Shown here: positions 1 through 6,164 of the stretch, one piece after another
Layout: every line of letters starts with the position of its first letter
Position numbering within the stretch: the stretch's first letter is position 1
Source: a virus
DNA length: 29,202 nucleotides
Virus record (IMG/VR): IMGVR_UViG_3300037346_000402
Coordinates: 1 to 29,202 of that record
Direction: 5' to 3' (one strand)
The notes under the pieces: model-generated
The model's database searches: none
What the model was told of the DNA's origin: nothing
What the model saw: only the letters and a program-made list of their open reading frames with translations
Made by a program: the position numbers and the translations under genes

Positions 1-16
1 TAATGCTCTACCAGCT

Positions 17-412
17 TTAGATCATGCCGTCAGCGGTGTTAGATCTAGCATAGACTTCTGCCGTTAGCTATCTAATCTAATGATTGATCTTGCACTCATT
101 GAAGTTAGATCTAGATCTAGCTTTATAGAGGCGTAAGAGGCACTCTAGATCTAGACTAAAAATAACTAGACACTCAAGCAAGATCATCTTAGATAGCTTC
201 TAAAGATCCTTGTCAAGAATGATCAAGGTGTCTAACTCTTCTAGACACTTACTTAGATCAGGATAGTAAAAGTATTTAGGCTAGCAACTATCAGCACTAC
301 AACCCTAGACTAGCAAGCACTCATGATTAGATCTCATAGCACTTCACAACAACTTTAGATCTATCTTTACTTAGACTAAGTATTCAAGAAGGAAAGATAA
401 ATTTTTTAGATC
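17..412. repeat. Dispersed TTAGATC(TAG) repeats
   Basis: TTAGATC occurs at 17, 39, 105, 253, 327, 355 and 406. The longer form TTAGATCTAG is at 39-48 and 105-114, and the palindrome CTAGATCTAG is at 111-120 and 145-154. Spacing is irregular (roughly 20 to 75 bases), so this is not a tandem or CRISPR-type array. Palindromic repeated sites of this kind are typical binding sites for an initiator or a dimeric regulator. Nothing in the window proves which protein binds. Confidence 0.65.
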
Positions 413-613
413 CTTGCTTTTTATTTTTATCTTTTAGTAATCTTTTATAAAAATCCTTATGTTATGTCAAGTTATAAAAAGCTCTTATTTTAGGAAACAA
501 TTTCACAAAAAGGCAAAATGTAACCGCTACCCTCTCACCCGTCAAAAGCAGTACACGCTAAGGTACTAAATCTTCCGCTACGGACACCCCCTCTTTTTAA
601 AAACCTCGGTTTT

Positions 614-629
614 TAGACGCCCCTATTCC
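614..629 (+). repeat. Copy 1 of the 16-base motif TAGACGCCCCTATTCC
   Basis: This copy is 84 bases upstream of the helix-turn-helix gene at 713, in non-coding sequence. It is identical to the copy at 930-945 and differs at one base from the copy at 783-798, both inside that gene. It may be an operator for autoregulation (inference). Confidence 0.5.
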
Positions 630-699
630 TAAAAAAATCCGGAAAAAATTTTTAAAAAATTTCGTTCAACCTTTCCATATCGCCCTGTACAAAGCTTGC

Positions 700-705
700 T
701 AAACT
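700..705 (+). promoter_or_regulatory. Possible -10 box (TAAACT) for a leaderless transcript
   Basis: TAAACT ends 7 bases before the ATG at 713, so a transcript would begin at or very near the start codon. There is no Shine-Dalgarno sequence before this ATG, which fits leaderless translation. No good -35 box is seen at the usual distance, so the call is weak. Two TGTAC elements (686-690 and 705-709) flank the region and could be operator half-sites. Confidence 0.3.
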
Positions 706-712
706 GTACCTT

Positions 713-1219
713 ATGCCCCGTAGAACAGCAAGAAGCCAGCCCCTCCCACCCACCGAGGTTGAGTATCTAAACTCTCTTTCAATAGACGCCCTTATTCCAA
801 GAGTCGACGCGCTCTATAACGCAGGCTGGGCACTACAAGCAATAGGCGAGTGTCTATCTCCGAAGCGTCCAAGATCAACAGTTCGCAGTTGGGTGCTCAA
901 GGCTAAGGATCTACCTCACCTTGAGACAGTAGACGCCCCTATTCCGTCTCCAAAACATAAAACAGCAGCCGAAGGGTATCAAAAACGCCGTCCTACGTCC
1001 CCAGGGATACCTGAGGATACATTTGATGAGATTAGGTCCCTAGCGCCTCTAGCACGCTCTTACAGGGCCAAAATGGCTCAAACTAGCTCTGCAGCGGTCG
1101 CAAACCGCAGATTGACCGATATTTGCACTAAATTATACAAAAATGGCGTAGGAATAAGGGAAATAGCCGAGGCAGCAGGGGTGACATACCGCGCCATGTA
1201 TAAGAGAATTAAACTTTAA
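713..1219 (+). CDS. Two-helix-turn-helix DNA-binding protein
   Basis: This 168-residue basic protein has two helix-turn-helix-like segments. The first is at about residues 30-62 (GWALQAIGECL followed by STVRSWV). The second is at the C-terminus, about 134-168 (GVGIREIAEAAGVTYRAMYKRI). The middle is a proline-rich linker and a helix. It is likely a sequence-specific DNA-binding regulator, but its target is unknown. The ATG at 713 has no ribosome binding site and lies directly after a possible -10 box, suggesting a leaderless mRNA. Two copies of a 16-base motif lie inside the gene and one lies upstream. It has the same overall plan as the protein at 3404-3961, so the two are probably paralogues. 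A tail-less small terminase subunit is a less likely alternative given its distance from the large terminase. Confidence 0.85.
   Translation: MPRRTARSQPLPPTEVEYLNSLSIDALIPRVDALYNAGWALQAIGECLSPKRPRSTVRSWVLKAKDLPHLETVDAPIPSPKHKTAAEGYQKRRPTSPGIPEDTFDEIRSLAPLARSYRAKMAQTSSAAVANRRLTDICTKLYKNGVGIREIAEAAGVTYRAMYKRIKL
783..798 (+). repeat. Copy 2 of the 16-base motif (one mismatch)
   Basis: TAGACGCCCTTATTCC lies inside the gene at 713-1219 and encodes part of I-D-A-L-I-P. It is in the same codon phase as copy 3. Confidence 0.5.
930..945 (+). repeat. Copy 3 of the 16-base motif (exact match to copy 1)
   Basis: TAGACGCCCCTATTCC lies inside the gene at 713-1219 and encodes part of V-D-A-P-I-P. It is identical to the non-coding copy at 614-629, so a repeated peptide alone cannot explain all three copies. 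Confidence 0.5.
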
Positions 1220-1226
1220 TTTCGAT

Positions 1227-1255
1227 TTGACATCTTAAATCTGACACGATAGGAT
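1227..1255 (+). promoter_or_regulatory. Promoter, TTGACA-N17-TAGGAT
   Basis: A perfect -35 box (1227-1232) and a good -10 box (1250-1255) are separated by 17 bases, as for the main housekeeping sigma factor. The start would be near 1262. The only thing between it and the terminator at 1285-1320 is about 60 bases of RNA, so it drives either a small RNA or a leader that is attenuated before the peptidase gene at 1439. Confidence 0.7.
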
Positions 1256-1264
1256 CTCTCCCGT

Positions 1265-1272
1265 GGTAAAAT
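1265..1272 (+). promoter_or_regulatory. GGTAAAAT intergenic motif (copy 1)
   Basis: This is one of four exact copies in the window that I found, all in gaps between genes (others at 9390, 21433 and 27965). Here it lies just downstream of the -10 box of the 1227 promoter. Its function is unknown. Confidence 0.45.
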
Positions 1273-1284
1273 ATTAACCGGAGA

Positions 1285-1320
1285 GCGCATTCTTTCACTA
1301 AAAGAAAGGATGTGCTTTTT
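1285..1320 (+). terminator. Intrinsic terminator
   Basis: The 12-base arms 1285-1296 (GCGCATTCTTTC) and 1304-1315 (GAAAGGATGTGC) pair fully, with two G-U pairs, around a 7-base loop. They are followed directly by TTTTT. It lies before the peptidase gene and between two promoters, so it could also act as an attenuator. Confidence 0.8.
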
Positions 1321-1348
1321 GGCATCTCTGGCACCTCTGTGCTAGAGT
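1319..1348 (+). promoter_or_regulatory. Promoter with extended -10, TTGGCA-N18-TAGAGT
   Basis: The -35 box is TTGGCA (1319-1324). The -10 box is TAGAGT (1343-1348), preceded by TG one base upstream (extended -10). The start would be near 1355, giving a leader of about 85 bases before the peptidase gene at 1439. It overlaps the T-run of the preceding terminator, so the peptidase would be driven independently of the upstream transcript. Confidence 0.5.
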
Positions 1349-1438
1349 GCAACCTATAACTGAATATAGAAAGAAAACCAAATAGAACACTAAACGACCG
1401 AGTACTAAAGTATTCACTTCTGAAAGGTAGGTCGCTAA

Positions 1439-2191
1439 ATGCATAAGAGGTTCATTTCAATAAGTGTAATTGCACTGTTAATGACAAGTTCCACCGCAGC
1501 GTTCGGACAAATATTAGTAGAGTCTGTTACGTCTCCATCTGAAAACTCAGTAACACAAGTAACAAAACCAGTTCCAGTAATTGATTCACCTGTTCGACAG
1601 GAGTCTGTAGTTTCTGGACCCGTAAAAACACAGGCCCTCTCAGGGGGGCCAGTCCTTAGCTCAGATGCCCCTCTGCTTGGCTCCATAGACTGGATGGCTC
1701 AGGAAAAAATAGAAAAAGATAAAATAAAGTCAGACGCTGAGCGCAAGCAAGCTGAGCTCGAGGCAGAAATTACCCGTCTAGAGAAAGTTGCTTCCGACAC
1801 CAAAACACTAAACGAAACACTGGTTCTAGTCAAGAAAGAAATTGGCCGGAGCTGGTGGGTGTTTAGCGGTTCCAGCCCAGGAGCTTGGGACTGTTCAGGT
1901 CTTATCCGTTGGACATACGCACATCTTGGTGTAGACCTAATCCACCGTGCAACCATACAAAGAGGTTCCGGCGAGATTGTCACCGAACCCAAAATTGGAG
2001 ACCTAGTTTCCTTCAATTACAAAGGTTCTAAGTATGCTAGTCACATTGGTATCTATGTCGGACCTAACCAGATGATTCACGCTGGAGGGAAGCCAGGCGA
2101 CAGGACCGAGCTACACTCCATCAGCGGGTGGTCAAAAGATAACAGAGACAGCGAAATCGTCTACACTCGCATCATAGAGACAAACAATTAA
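1439..2191 (+). CDS. Secreted NlpC/P60 cell-wall peptidase, candidate endolysin
   Basis: This 250-residue protein has a basic N-terminus and a hydrophobic stretch ending in small residues (about 1-23), so it is probably exported or membrane-anchored. Residues 24-85 are a Ser/Thr/Val/Pro-rich linker, and 86-135 form a charged coiled coil. The NlpC/P60 domain is at about 136-248. Its catalytic Cys152 lies in WDCSG and the catalytic His202 in ASHIGIYVG. His214 in MIHAG is the likely third residue. The family cuts peptide bonds in the peptidoglycan stem. The start has an AAAGGTAGG-type ribosome site upstream, and the gene has its own promoter and terminator. With the small membrane proteins downstream it could be a signal-exported endolysin. 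A captured host wall hydrolase is the alternative. Confidence 0.88.
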   Translation: MHKRFISISVIALLMTSSTAAFGQILVESVTSPSENSVTQVTKPVPVIDSPVRQESVVSGPVKTQALSGGPVLSSDAPLLGSIDWMAQEKIEKDKIKSDAERKQAELEAEITRLEKVASDTKTLNETLVLVKKEIGRSWWVFSGSSPGAWDCSGLIRWTYAHLGVDLIHRATIQRGSGEIVTEPKIGDLVSFNYKGSKYASHIGIYVGPNQMIHAGGKPGDRTELHSISGWSKDNRDSEIVYTRIIETNN

Positions 2192-2203
2192 ATTAACTGA
2201 GAA

Positions 2204-2228
2204 GCCCCTCCTTCGGGAGGGGTTTTTC
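2204..2228 (+). terminator. Intrinsic terminator after the NlpC/P60 gene
   Basis: A 7-base perfect stem, CCCCTCC (2205-2211) and GGAGGGG (2216-2222), has a TTCG tetraloop and is followed by TTTTT (2223-2227). It ends the peptidase transcript. Confidence 0.9.
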
Positions 2229-2240
2229 TTCTCCTACAAC

Positions 2241-2269
2241 TTGACAAAGAACTTTTAGTAGTATATTGT
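2241..2269 (+). promoter_or_regulatory. Promoter, TTGACA-N17-TATTGT
   Basis: A perfect -35 box (2241-2246) and a -10 box TATTGT (2264-2269) are 17 bases apart. TATATT at 2262-2267 is an alternative -10. The promoter lies just after a terminator and before the small membrane protein genes, so it likely begins that operon. Confidence 0.65.
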
Positions 2270-2305
2270 CGAAGTATGAACCATCCGCAAAGAGAAAGAG
2301 ACTAA

Positions 2306-2560
2306 ATGGAAAACATCTACAAAAGCATCGTTGTTGCCACCCTATTCGGCAACATTATAGCGTTCCCGGTAATTGCCTACACGTTCCCATGGGATACCTA
2401 TTTGATTGACCCGAGCACTTACTACATTGTTCAGTCAGCATCTCTAGGATTTCTAATTGCTGCCTGCATCTTTATCTACGAGTGGACCAAGTATGGCCAG
2501 AAGCCAAAGTTTTTTAAAATAAACTTAAAGCCAACTGCCCGTAAACCGAAAACAAAGTAA
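2306..2560 (+). CDS. Small two-helix membrane protein, holin candidate
   Basis: This 84-residue protein has two hydrophobic segments (about 7-27 and 40-60) and a strongly basic C-terminal tail (lysine-rich, about 66-84). Size, two membrane spans and a charged tail fit the general plan of class II holins, and it lies directly downstream of a cell-wall peptidase. I recognise no specific family, so the holin role is an inference from shape and position. The start is preceded by a purine-rich GAGAAAGAG ribosome site, and a clear promoter lies 37 bases upstream of the start. Confidence 0.7.
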   Translation: MENIYKSIVVATLFGNIIAFPVIAYTFPWDTYLIDPSTYYIVQSASLGFLIAACIFIYEWTKYGQKPKFFKINLKPTARKPKTK

Positions 2561-2564
2561 ATAG

Positions 2565-2592
2565 TTGCGTATCTCAACAACTGTGATAGTAT
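2565..2592 (+). promoter_or_regulatory. Promoter with extended -10 for a leaderless transcript
   Basis: The -35-like box TTGCGT (2565-2570) is followed after 16 bases by TAGTAT (2587-2592), with TG one base upstream. The expected transcription start coincides with the ATG at 2599, and there is no Shine-Dalgarno sequence. This suggests a leaderless mRNA, common in actinobacteria. Confidence 0.5.
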
Positions 2593-2598
2593 AAACCC

Positions 2599-2772
2599 AT
2601 GATCTTAGAAACCACTTTTGCATGGCTAGTACTACTAGCAGTTATTGCAACTCTTTACTACCCGCTGGCTAAAAGACTCTACAGAAGATGGAAACAAGTC
2701 CGTTTAAGAAAACGAACTCTCGGTCCACTCTTAGGTGTTGTCTTTCCGACCTCAGATAAGAAAGACGAATAG
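2599..2772 (+). CDS. Small single-span membrane protein (57 residues)
   Basis: One hydrophobic segment at about residues 8-21 (FAWLVLLAVIATLYY) is followed by a highly basic stretch (KRLYRRWKQVRLRKR) and an acidic C-terminal tail, predicting the N-terminus outside and the C-terminus in the cytoplasm. I recognise no family. It starts right after an extended -10 promoter, probably leaderless. It ends exactly where the next gene begins (TAG immediately followed by ATG), so the two are probably cotranscribed. Possible roles include a holin partner, antiholin or spanin-like helper, but none can be shown. Confidence 0.65.
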   Translation: MILETTFAWLVLLAVIATLYYPLAKRLYRRWKQVRLRKRTLGPLLGVVFPTSDKKDE

Positions 2773-2937
2773 ATGCGTTTACTCCTTCTACTCAGAGAAT
2801 TAAACTGGATGGCAGTTCTAGCGCTTATTACATCAATAGCGGCGTTGATTATCACCTACCAAACTAACCCGACATTACTAGGACCAGTTTTAGCACTATC
2901 CGCGATTGCGTTTGCTAAGCTGTCAGATAAGGATTAA
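2773..2937 (+). CDS. Small two-span membrane protein (54 residues)
   Basis: The protein is almost entirely hydrophobic, with two likely membrane segments at about residues 12-29 and 34-50, and a short charged end (SDKD). Its ATG directly abuts the stop of the preceding gene, with only a weak ribosome site, so translation is probably coupled. No family is recognised. It belongs to a run of four small membrane proteins downstream of the NlpC/P60 peptidase. Confidence 0.65.
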   Translation: MRLLLLLRELNWMAVLALITSIAALIITYQTNPTLLGPVLALSAIAFAKLSDKD

Positions 2938-2941
2938 CTCG

Positions 2942-3106
2942 TTGAGCGTGCTAGCTATACTAACCATTATTGGAGTGTCACTACTTATATTTGGTCTCTC
3001 GCTCTGGCTCCTCCTTGCGATAGTGATTTTTGTTGGGGCGGTCACTATGGCTGACATGCACGATGACTACCCGCCAAAAGATTTTATAGATGAAAGGATC
3101 AAATGA
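2942..3106 (+). CDS. Small membrane protein with acidic tail (54 residues)
   Basis: A long hydrophobic stretch (about residues 2-35, one long or two short spans) is followed by a charged tail (DMHDDYPPKDFIDERIK). I chose the TTG at 2942 because AAGGA (2929-2933) sits 8 bases upstream. A GTG at 2948 is possible, and the frame is open further upstream, inside the previous gene. The stop overlaps the next start by 4 bases (ATGA), so the two genes are translationally coupled. No family is recognised. Confidence 0.6.
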   Translation: MSVLAILTIIGVSLLIFGLSLWLLLAIVIFVGAVTMADMHDDYPPKDFIDERIK

Positions 3107-3390
3107 GCACCGGACCAAGAAAAGTTTTGACCGTATTTGGAGCAGACGAACTAAGAGACGCCCTTCCAAGTAGTGGCGTTTTTGACATGCTCGACTGCGA
3201 GGTGGAGCTACTATGTCCACCAACCGCTCCAACTTCGGAAATAGAGAAGATGGTAAAGATTATCGAATCGATGATCAATGTCACCGATGTCCGGGTTACC
3301 GGCGCCCCCCGTTTTGAAGATGAACAAAGCTACAAAGTAACTATCTACAACGTACCGCTAGAAGTTGCAAAAGGCAGAAGAAGAGGATAA
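3103..3390 (+). CDS. Unknown small protein (95 residues)
   Basis: This soluble, mixed-charge protein has an N-terminal half reminiscent of a small alpha/beta fold (KVLTVFGADELRDAL) and a C-terminal half with two likely beta strands (TDVRVTGAP and YKVTIYNVP). No known motif is seen. Its ATG overlaps the stop of the membrane protein before it, and AAAGGA lies 5 bases upstream. The next gene begins within or just after its end, so it is part of the same operon. Function is unknown. Confidence 0.75.
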   Translation: MSTGPRKVLTVFGADELRDALPSSGVFDMLDCEVELLCPPTAPTSEIEKMVKIIESMINVTDVRVTGAPRFEDEQSYKVTIYNVPLEVAKGRRRG

Positions 3391-3403
3391 GGTAGTGACC
3401 ATA

Positions 3404-3961
3404 ATGACAGATAACAAATACGTAAAGAAAAATCAGGAAGTCCCGGCTTACATAGTAGAGTTCTTTAAGACTGAAATTGATATTGAAACTAGGGATCAAT
3501 TAATTAGAGATCTCTGCAACAACCACTGGACATACGAAGCTATTGCTTCTTCTTGTAAAATTACTAGGGAGCGAGTCCGTCAGATATACATCTCGGATCC
3601 AACAAGAGACAACGTAGCCCTACCTTTTAAAGTTCCAGAGCCTCCAGTAAAACCAGAGCGCCCAAAGCCCGTATACATTGAGCCAGCTCAAGAGACCCTA
3701 AAACGTCTACTAGAGCTTCAGCCTTACGCTCAGCTAGTCCGATCAAACGGAAAAGCTTACCGCAAAGAGGCAGAAGAGTACACCAAGCTTTTAAATTACG
3801 CACACACCGTCGAGAAAGTAACTCTTTACCGTCTAGCAAAGCGCCTCGGTGTGACGCATGGTGCCCTGCGATTCCGTTTAGTTCGCTACGGCTATAAAGA
3901 AGCAGTTTCAGCTACGTCTAAAGTTTACAGACCGATTATTAAAGAGAACCGCCTCGGATGA
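3404..3961 (+). CDS. Two-helix-turn-helix protein, possible small terminase or regulator
   Basis: The protein is about 185 residues from the ATG at 3404. The GTG at 3395 (AGAGGA 8 bases upstream) and the TTG at 3365 are possible earlier starts. An N-terminal helix-turn-helix (HWTYEAIASSCKITRERVRQIY) is followed by a proline-rich linker, a charged helix and a C-terminal helix-turn-helix (YRLAKRLGVTHGALRFRL). This is the same plan as the protein at 713-1219. It is the last gene before a terminator and the large terminase gene, and no other small-terminase candidate is visible, so DNA recognition for packaging is plausible. A transcriptional regulator is equally possible. The fold is seen in the sequence and the role is inferred. 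Confidence 0.8.
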   Translation: MTDNKYVKKNQEVPAYIVEFFKTEIDIETRDQLIRDLCNNHWTYEAIASSCKITRERVRQIYISDPTRDNVALPFKVPEPPVKPERPKPVYIEPAQETLKRLLELQPYAQLVRSNGKAYRKEAEEYTKLLNYAHTVEKVTLYRLAKRLGVTHGALRFRLVRYGYKEAVSATSKVYRPIIKENRLG

Positions 3962-4045
3962 TGCTAAGGAGCACTTTATTGAATCGTTTATTTCAGCTTG
4001 GACGAAAGTTATGACGTCTGATCTGTTTTAGCAGTTTGAAAGATT

Positions 4046-4073
4046 ACCCCTGTATAAGCAGGGGTTTTCTTTT
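4046..4073 (+). terminator. Intrinsic terminator before the terminase gene
   Basis: ACCCCTG (4046-4052) and CAGGGGT (4059-4065) form a 7-base stem with a 6-base loop, followed by a T-rich tract (TTTCTTTT). It separates the small-gene operon from the structural operon. The large terminase starts 21 bases later, so the structural genes must rely partly on read-through or on a promoter I cannot identify. Confidence 0.8.
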
Positions 4074-4093
4074 ACCTGTAGAATAGGAGCCTT

Positions 4094-5503
4094 ATGGGTA
4101 AAAGTATTATGGAGCAGCTTGCTCTTCTCTCTCCAGAGGAAAGAGCGGAAGCTATGCTTGACGTTGATCCAGACTCTCTAATTTGGGACTGGACCGTCTG
4201 GGCGCGTCCAGAGCAAATAGCTCCTCCAGGAATTGATTGGAACATCTGGCTTGTTATGGCAGGTCGTGGTTTTGGTAAGACTCGTCTTGCAGCCGAATGG
4301 GTACGCGATATGGCCAAATACACAAATACCGGTAAGCGTCGCTTTGCGCTTGTTGCCCGAACTGCGGCCGACGTTCGTGACGTTATCGTTGAAGGCGAGT
4401 CTGGAATCATCAACGTCTCTCCACCTTCGGAGAAGCCACTCTACGAGCCGTCCAAGCGTCGACTAACTTGGCCCAACGGAAATACTGCCACACTCTTTAC
4501 AGCGGATGAGCCTGATGGTTTGCGTGGTCCTCAGTTCACTCACGCATGGGGTGACGAGATTGCAGCTTGGCGTCAGACTCCAGATGCCGCAGGTATGACC
4601 GCTTTTGATAACCTCAGAGTTGGAACCCGTCTTGGCTCAAACCCTCAGATGGTTGTAACTACCACTCCAAAGCGCGTCCCACTTTTATACAAACTCATTG
4701 AAGAATCCAGAACCGATAAAGGTAACGTAATAATCACTAAGGGTTCCACTATGGACAACGCAGGCAACCTTTCTGGCGCGTACCTAGACACCATTACTGG
4801 CGTCTACGAAGGCACAAACCTGGCTCGCCAAGAGCTTTACGGAGAAATGCTCGAGGACCAAGAGGGGACGCTTTGGAACGAGGAGATGGTTGAGGTAGCC
4901 AGACATGCAATGTATCCATTCTCTACCCCTTTAAGAGTTATTGGTGTTGACCCTTCTGTTGCAGAAAACCCTCGAGACGAGTGTGGAATTGTTGTAGTTG
5001 CTTCTACCGCTGATTATGACCTATACAAGCGTAACGCTTGGGTTCTTGAAGATGCGTCCGTTCACGGTTCCCCAGACACTTGGGCCCGTAAAGTTGTAGA
5101 AATGGCACGTAAATGGGGTTGCCCAGTTGTTGCAGAAGTAAATCAGGGGGGAGCGCTTGTAAAAAACGCAATCCTCTCTATAGACCCGAGCATTAAAGTC
5201 TTAGAAGTACACTCCAAGCACGGAAAACAGCTTCGCGCAGAGCCAATCGTTCTTGCTTACGAGCAGGGCCGCGTTCATCACGTTGGATACCTACAAGATT
5301 TAGAATCTCAGATGTACTCTTGGATCCCAGGAGAGGGGAAATCCCCCGACCGCATCGATGCACTTGTTCACGCACTCACTGCTCTGCTAATTAAGCCACC
5401 GCCTGGCTTTAGCGGAGGCAAAATACGCGCCAAGTCACTCTCAGACAGAAGGCTTCCAAAGAGTGCGATATCTGATCGAGCAAAAATATTTAGAGTTCGC
5501 TAG
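4094..5503 (+). CDS. terL: Terminase large subunit
   Basis: This 469-residue ATP-driven packaging motor and nuclease is of normal length. The N-terminal ATPase has Walker A at 56-63 (AGRGFGKT), Walker B ending in Asp154-Glu155 (FTHAWGDE) and the coupling motif TTTP at 189-192. The C-terminal RNase H-like nuclease shows Asp286 (IGVDPS), an acidic strand at about 348 (AEVNQGG) and Asp419/Asp422 (SPDRIDALVHA). It drives genome translocation into the prohead through the portal. The ribosome site TAGGAG sits close before the ATG. The next gene overlaps by one base (TAGTG). No key residue is missing. Confidence 0.97.
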   Translation: MGKSIMEQLALLSPEERAEAMLDVDPDSLIWDWTVWARPEQIAPPGIDWNIWLVMAGRGFGKTRLAAEWVRDMAKYTNTGKRRFALVARTAADVRDVIVEGESGIINVSPPSEKPLYEPSKRRLTWPNGNTATLFTADEPDGLRGPQFTHAWGDEIAAWRQTPDAAGMTAFDNLRVGTRLGSNPQMVVTTTPKRVPLLYKLIEESRTDKGNVIITKGSTMDNAGNLSGAYLDTITGVYEGTNLARQELYGEMLEDQEGTLWNEEMVEVARHAMYPFSTPLRVIGVDPSVAENPRDECGIVVVASTADYDLYKRNAWVLEDASVHGSPDTWARKVVEMARKWGCPVVAEVNQGGALVKNAILSIDPSIKVLEVHSKHGKQLRAEPIVLAYEQGRVHHVGYLQDLESQMYSWIPGEGKSPDRIDALVHALTALLIKPPPGFSGGKIRAKSLSDRRLPKSAISDRAKIFRVR

Positions 5504-5868
5504 TGAAAGTTCTTGCTGACGTATTTCCAGCTCATCTAGCGGTGGTTGCATCAGGTGTTTTTGATGACGTCTACGATCTAAAGTCAAATCCACCCACTAA
5601 AGATTCCTTTTACAGGTCTACAACGAGAGTTGTAGTAACTGATGAGGCTATATTTGTAGCTCAGGATGGCCCAAACGGTGCTCAGATTATCTTTCAAGAG
5701 AAGTTTGAGACATTTCTAAAACCAGCCGATTCCAAGAGCGACTATAGATTGATAACAAAATCTGGAAAAATGCTAGCCTTTCAAAAGGACACTAATTGCG
5801 GCTGCGGATCCCGTCTCCGAGGTTGGAATGCTTACAAAACAATATCTTCTATAAAGGACTCGATATGA
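5503..5868 (+). CDS. Conserved small phage protein with CGCG motif
   Basis: This 121-residue protein probably has a beta-rich body and a striking C-terminal NCGCGSRLRGW motif (Cys99, Cys101). From memory, proteins with this ending sit directly after the large terminase in many actinobacteriophages, with no assigned function. The cysteine pair plus arginines could bind a metal or nucleic acid (inference). The GTG start overlaps the terminase stop by one base, and its own stop overlaps the next ATG by four bases, so the three genes are translationally coupled. Confidence 0.8.
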   Translation: MKVLADVFPAHLAVVASGVFDDVYDLKSNPPTKDSFYRSTTRVVVTDEAIFVAQDGPNGAQIIFQEKFETFLKPADSKSDYRLITKSGKMLAFQKDTNCGCGSRLRGWNAYKTISSIKDSI

Positions 5869-6152
5869 CAATAGATCTTCTTACTTATCTAATTTTAATT
5901 CTGGCTGCCTACCGGACAACTAGGCTAATAACTACTGACGTAGTTCTGGATGGCTTTCGCAACTGGGTTTGGGCTAGACAAGATCCGGGAACTAAGATAG
6001 GCTATCTAATAAGCTGCAATTGGTGCACTGGTTTTTGGGTATCCTTAGTTTTTATTTTAGGACATCTTTTAGTGCCTAATGTCACGTTTGTGGTATCATT
6101 AGTGTTATCGACATCTGCCCTAGTAGGTATAATTTCTTCAAAGGCTGAATAA
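5865..6152 (+). CDS. DUF1360-type membrane protein
   Basis: This 95-residue protein has hydrophobic segments at about 2-18, 56-70 and 73-92. The family signature is visible: RTTRLITTDVVLDGFR followed by SCNWCTGFW, with Cys51 and Cys54 next to tryptophans. DUF1360 proteins are common in Gram-positive hosts and their phages, and their function is unknown. The ATG at 5865 overlaps the previous stop (ATGA) and has AAAGGA at 5853-5858, so this start is preferred over a longer frame beginning at 5796. It lies between terminase and portal, a typical location in actinobacteriophages. Confidence 0.85.
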   Translation: MTIDLLTYLILILAAYRTTRLITTDVVLDGFRNWVWARQDPGTKIGYLISCNWCTGFWVSLVFILGHLLVPNVTFVVSLVLSTSALVGIISSKAE

Positions 6153-6164
6153 TAGGGAGAACCC

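Larger units (their letters stand above)
1..712. other. Long non-coding region with motif cluster and AT-rich tract
   Basis: No open frame of credible length or codon character lies here on either strand. Positions 1-412 hold many copies of TTAGATC or the palindrome CTAGATCTAG. Positions 390-480 are very AT-rich (runs of T and A around TTTTTATTTTTATC). Positions 599-614 form a small AAAAAC/GTTTTT hairpin with a CTCG loop, and 640-663 is an A/T tract likely to be bent. The layout of a short-repeat cluster next to an easily melted tract resembles a replication origin or a protein-loading site. This is an inference from arrangement only. A packaging site or regulatory region is equally possible. 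Confidence 0.6.
1262..1320 (+). ncRNA. Possible very short RNA or attenuated leader
   Basis: A strong promoter and an intrinsic terminator bracket about 60 bases with no open frame. The would-be RNA starts with a segment holding GGTAAAAT (1265-1272) and ends in the terminator hairpin. It could be a small regulatory RNA, or a leader whose termination controls the peptidase gene downstream. The call rests only on the two flanking signals. Confidence 0.4.

Noticed and set aside
1-412. CRISPR-like array
   Set aside because: The repeats are about 7-10 bases, palindromic and irregularly spaced, with no constant spacer size and no Cas genes.
459-569. 36-codon frame starting ATGTTATGTCAAG
   Set aside because: It has no ribosome site and a basic composition with no recognisable pattern, and it lies in an AT-rich regulatory-looking region. 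The evidence is too weak for a gene.
3958-4014. 18-codon frame after the second helix-turn-helix gene
   Set aside because: It is too short, its ATG overlaps the previous stop, and it lies before a terminator with no pattern of coding.
3999-4027. Promoter TTGGAC before the terminase gene
   Set aside because: The matching -10 position (ATCTGT) is poor, and the terminator at 4046 would stop such a transcript before terL.
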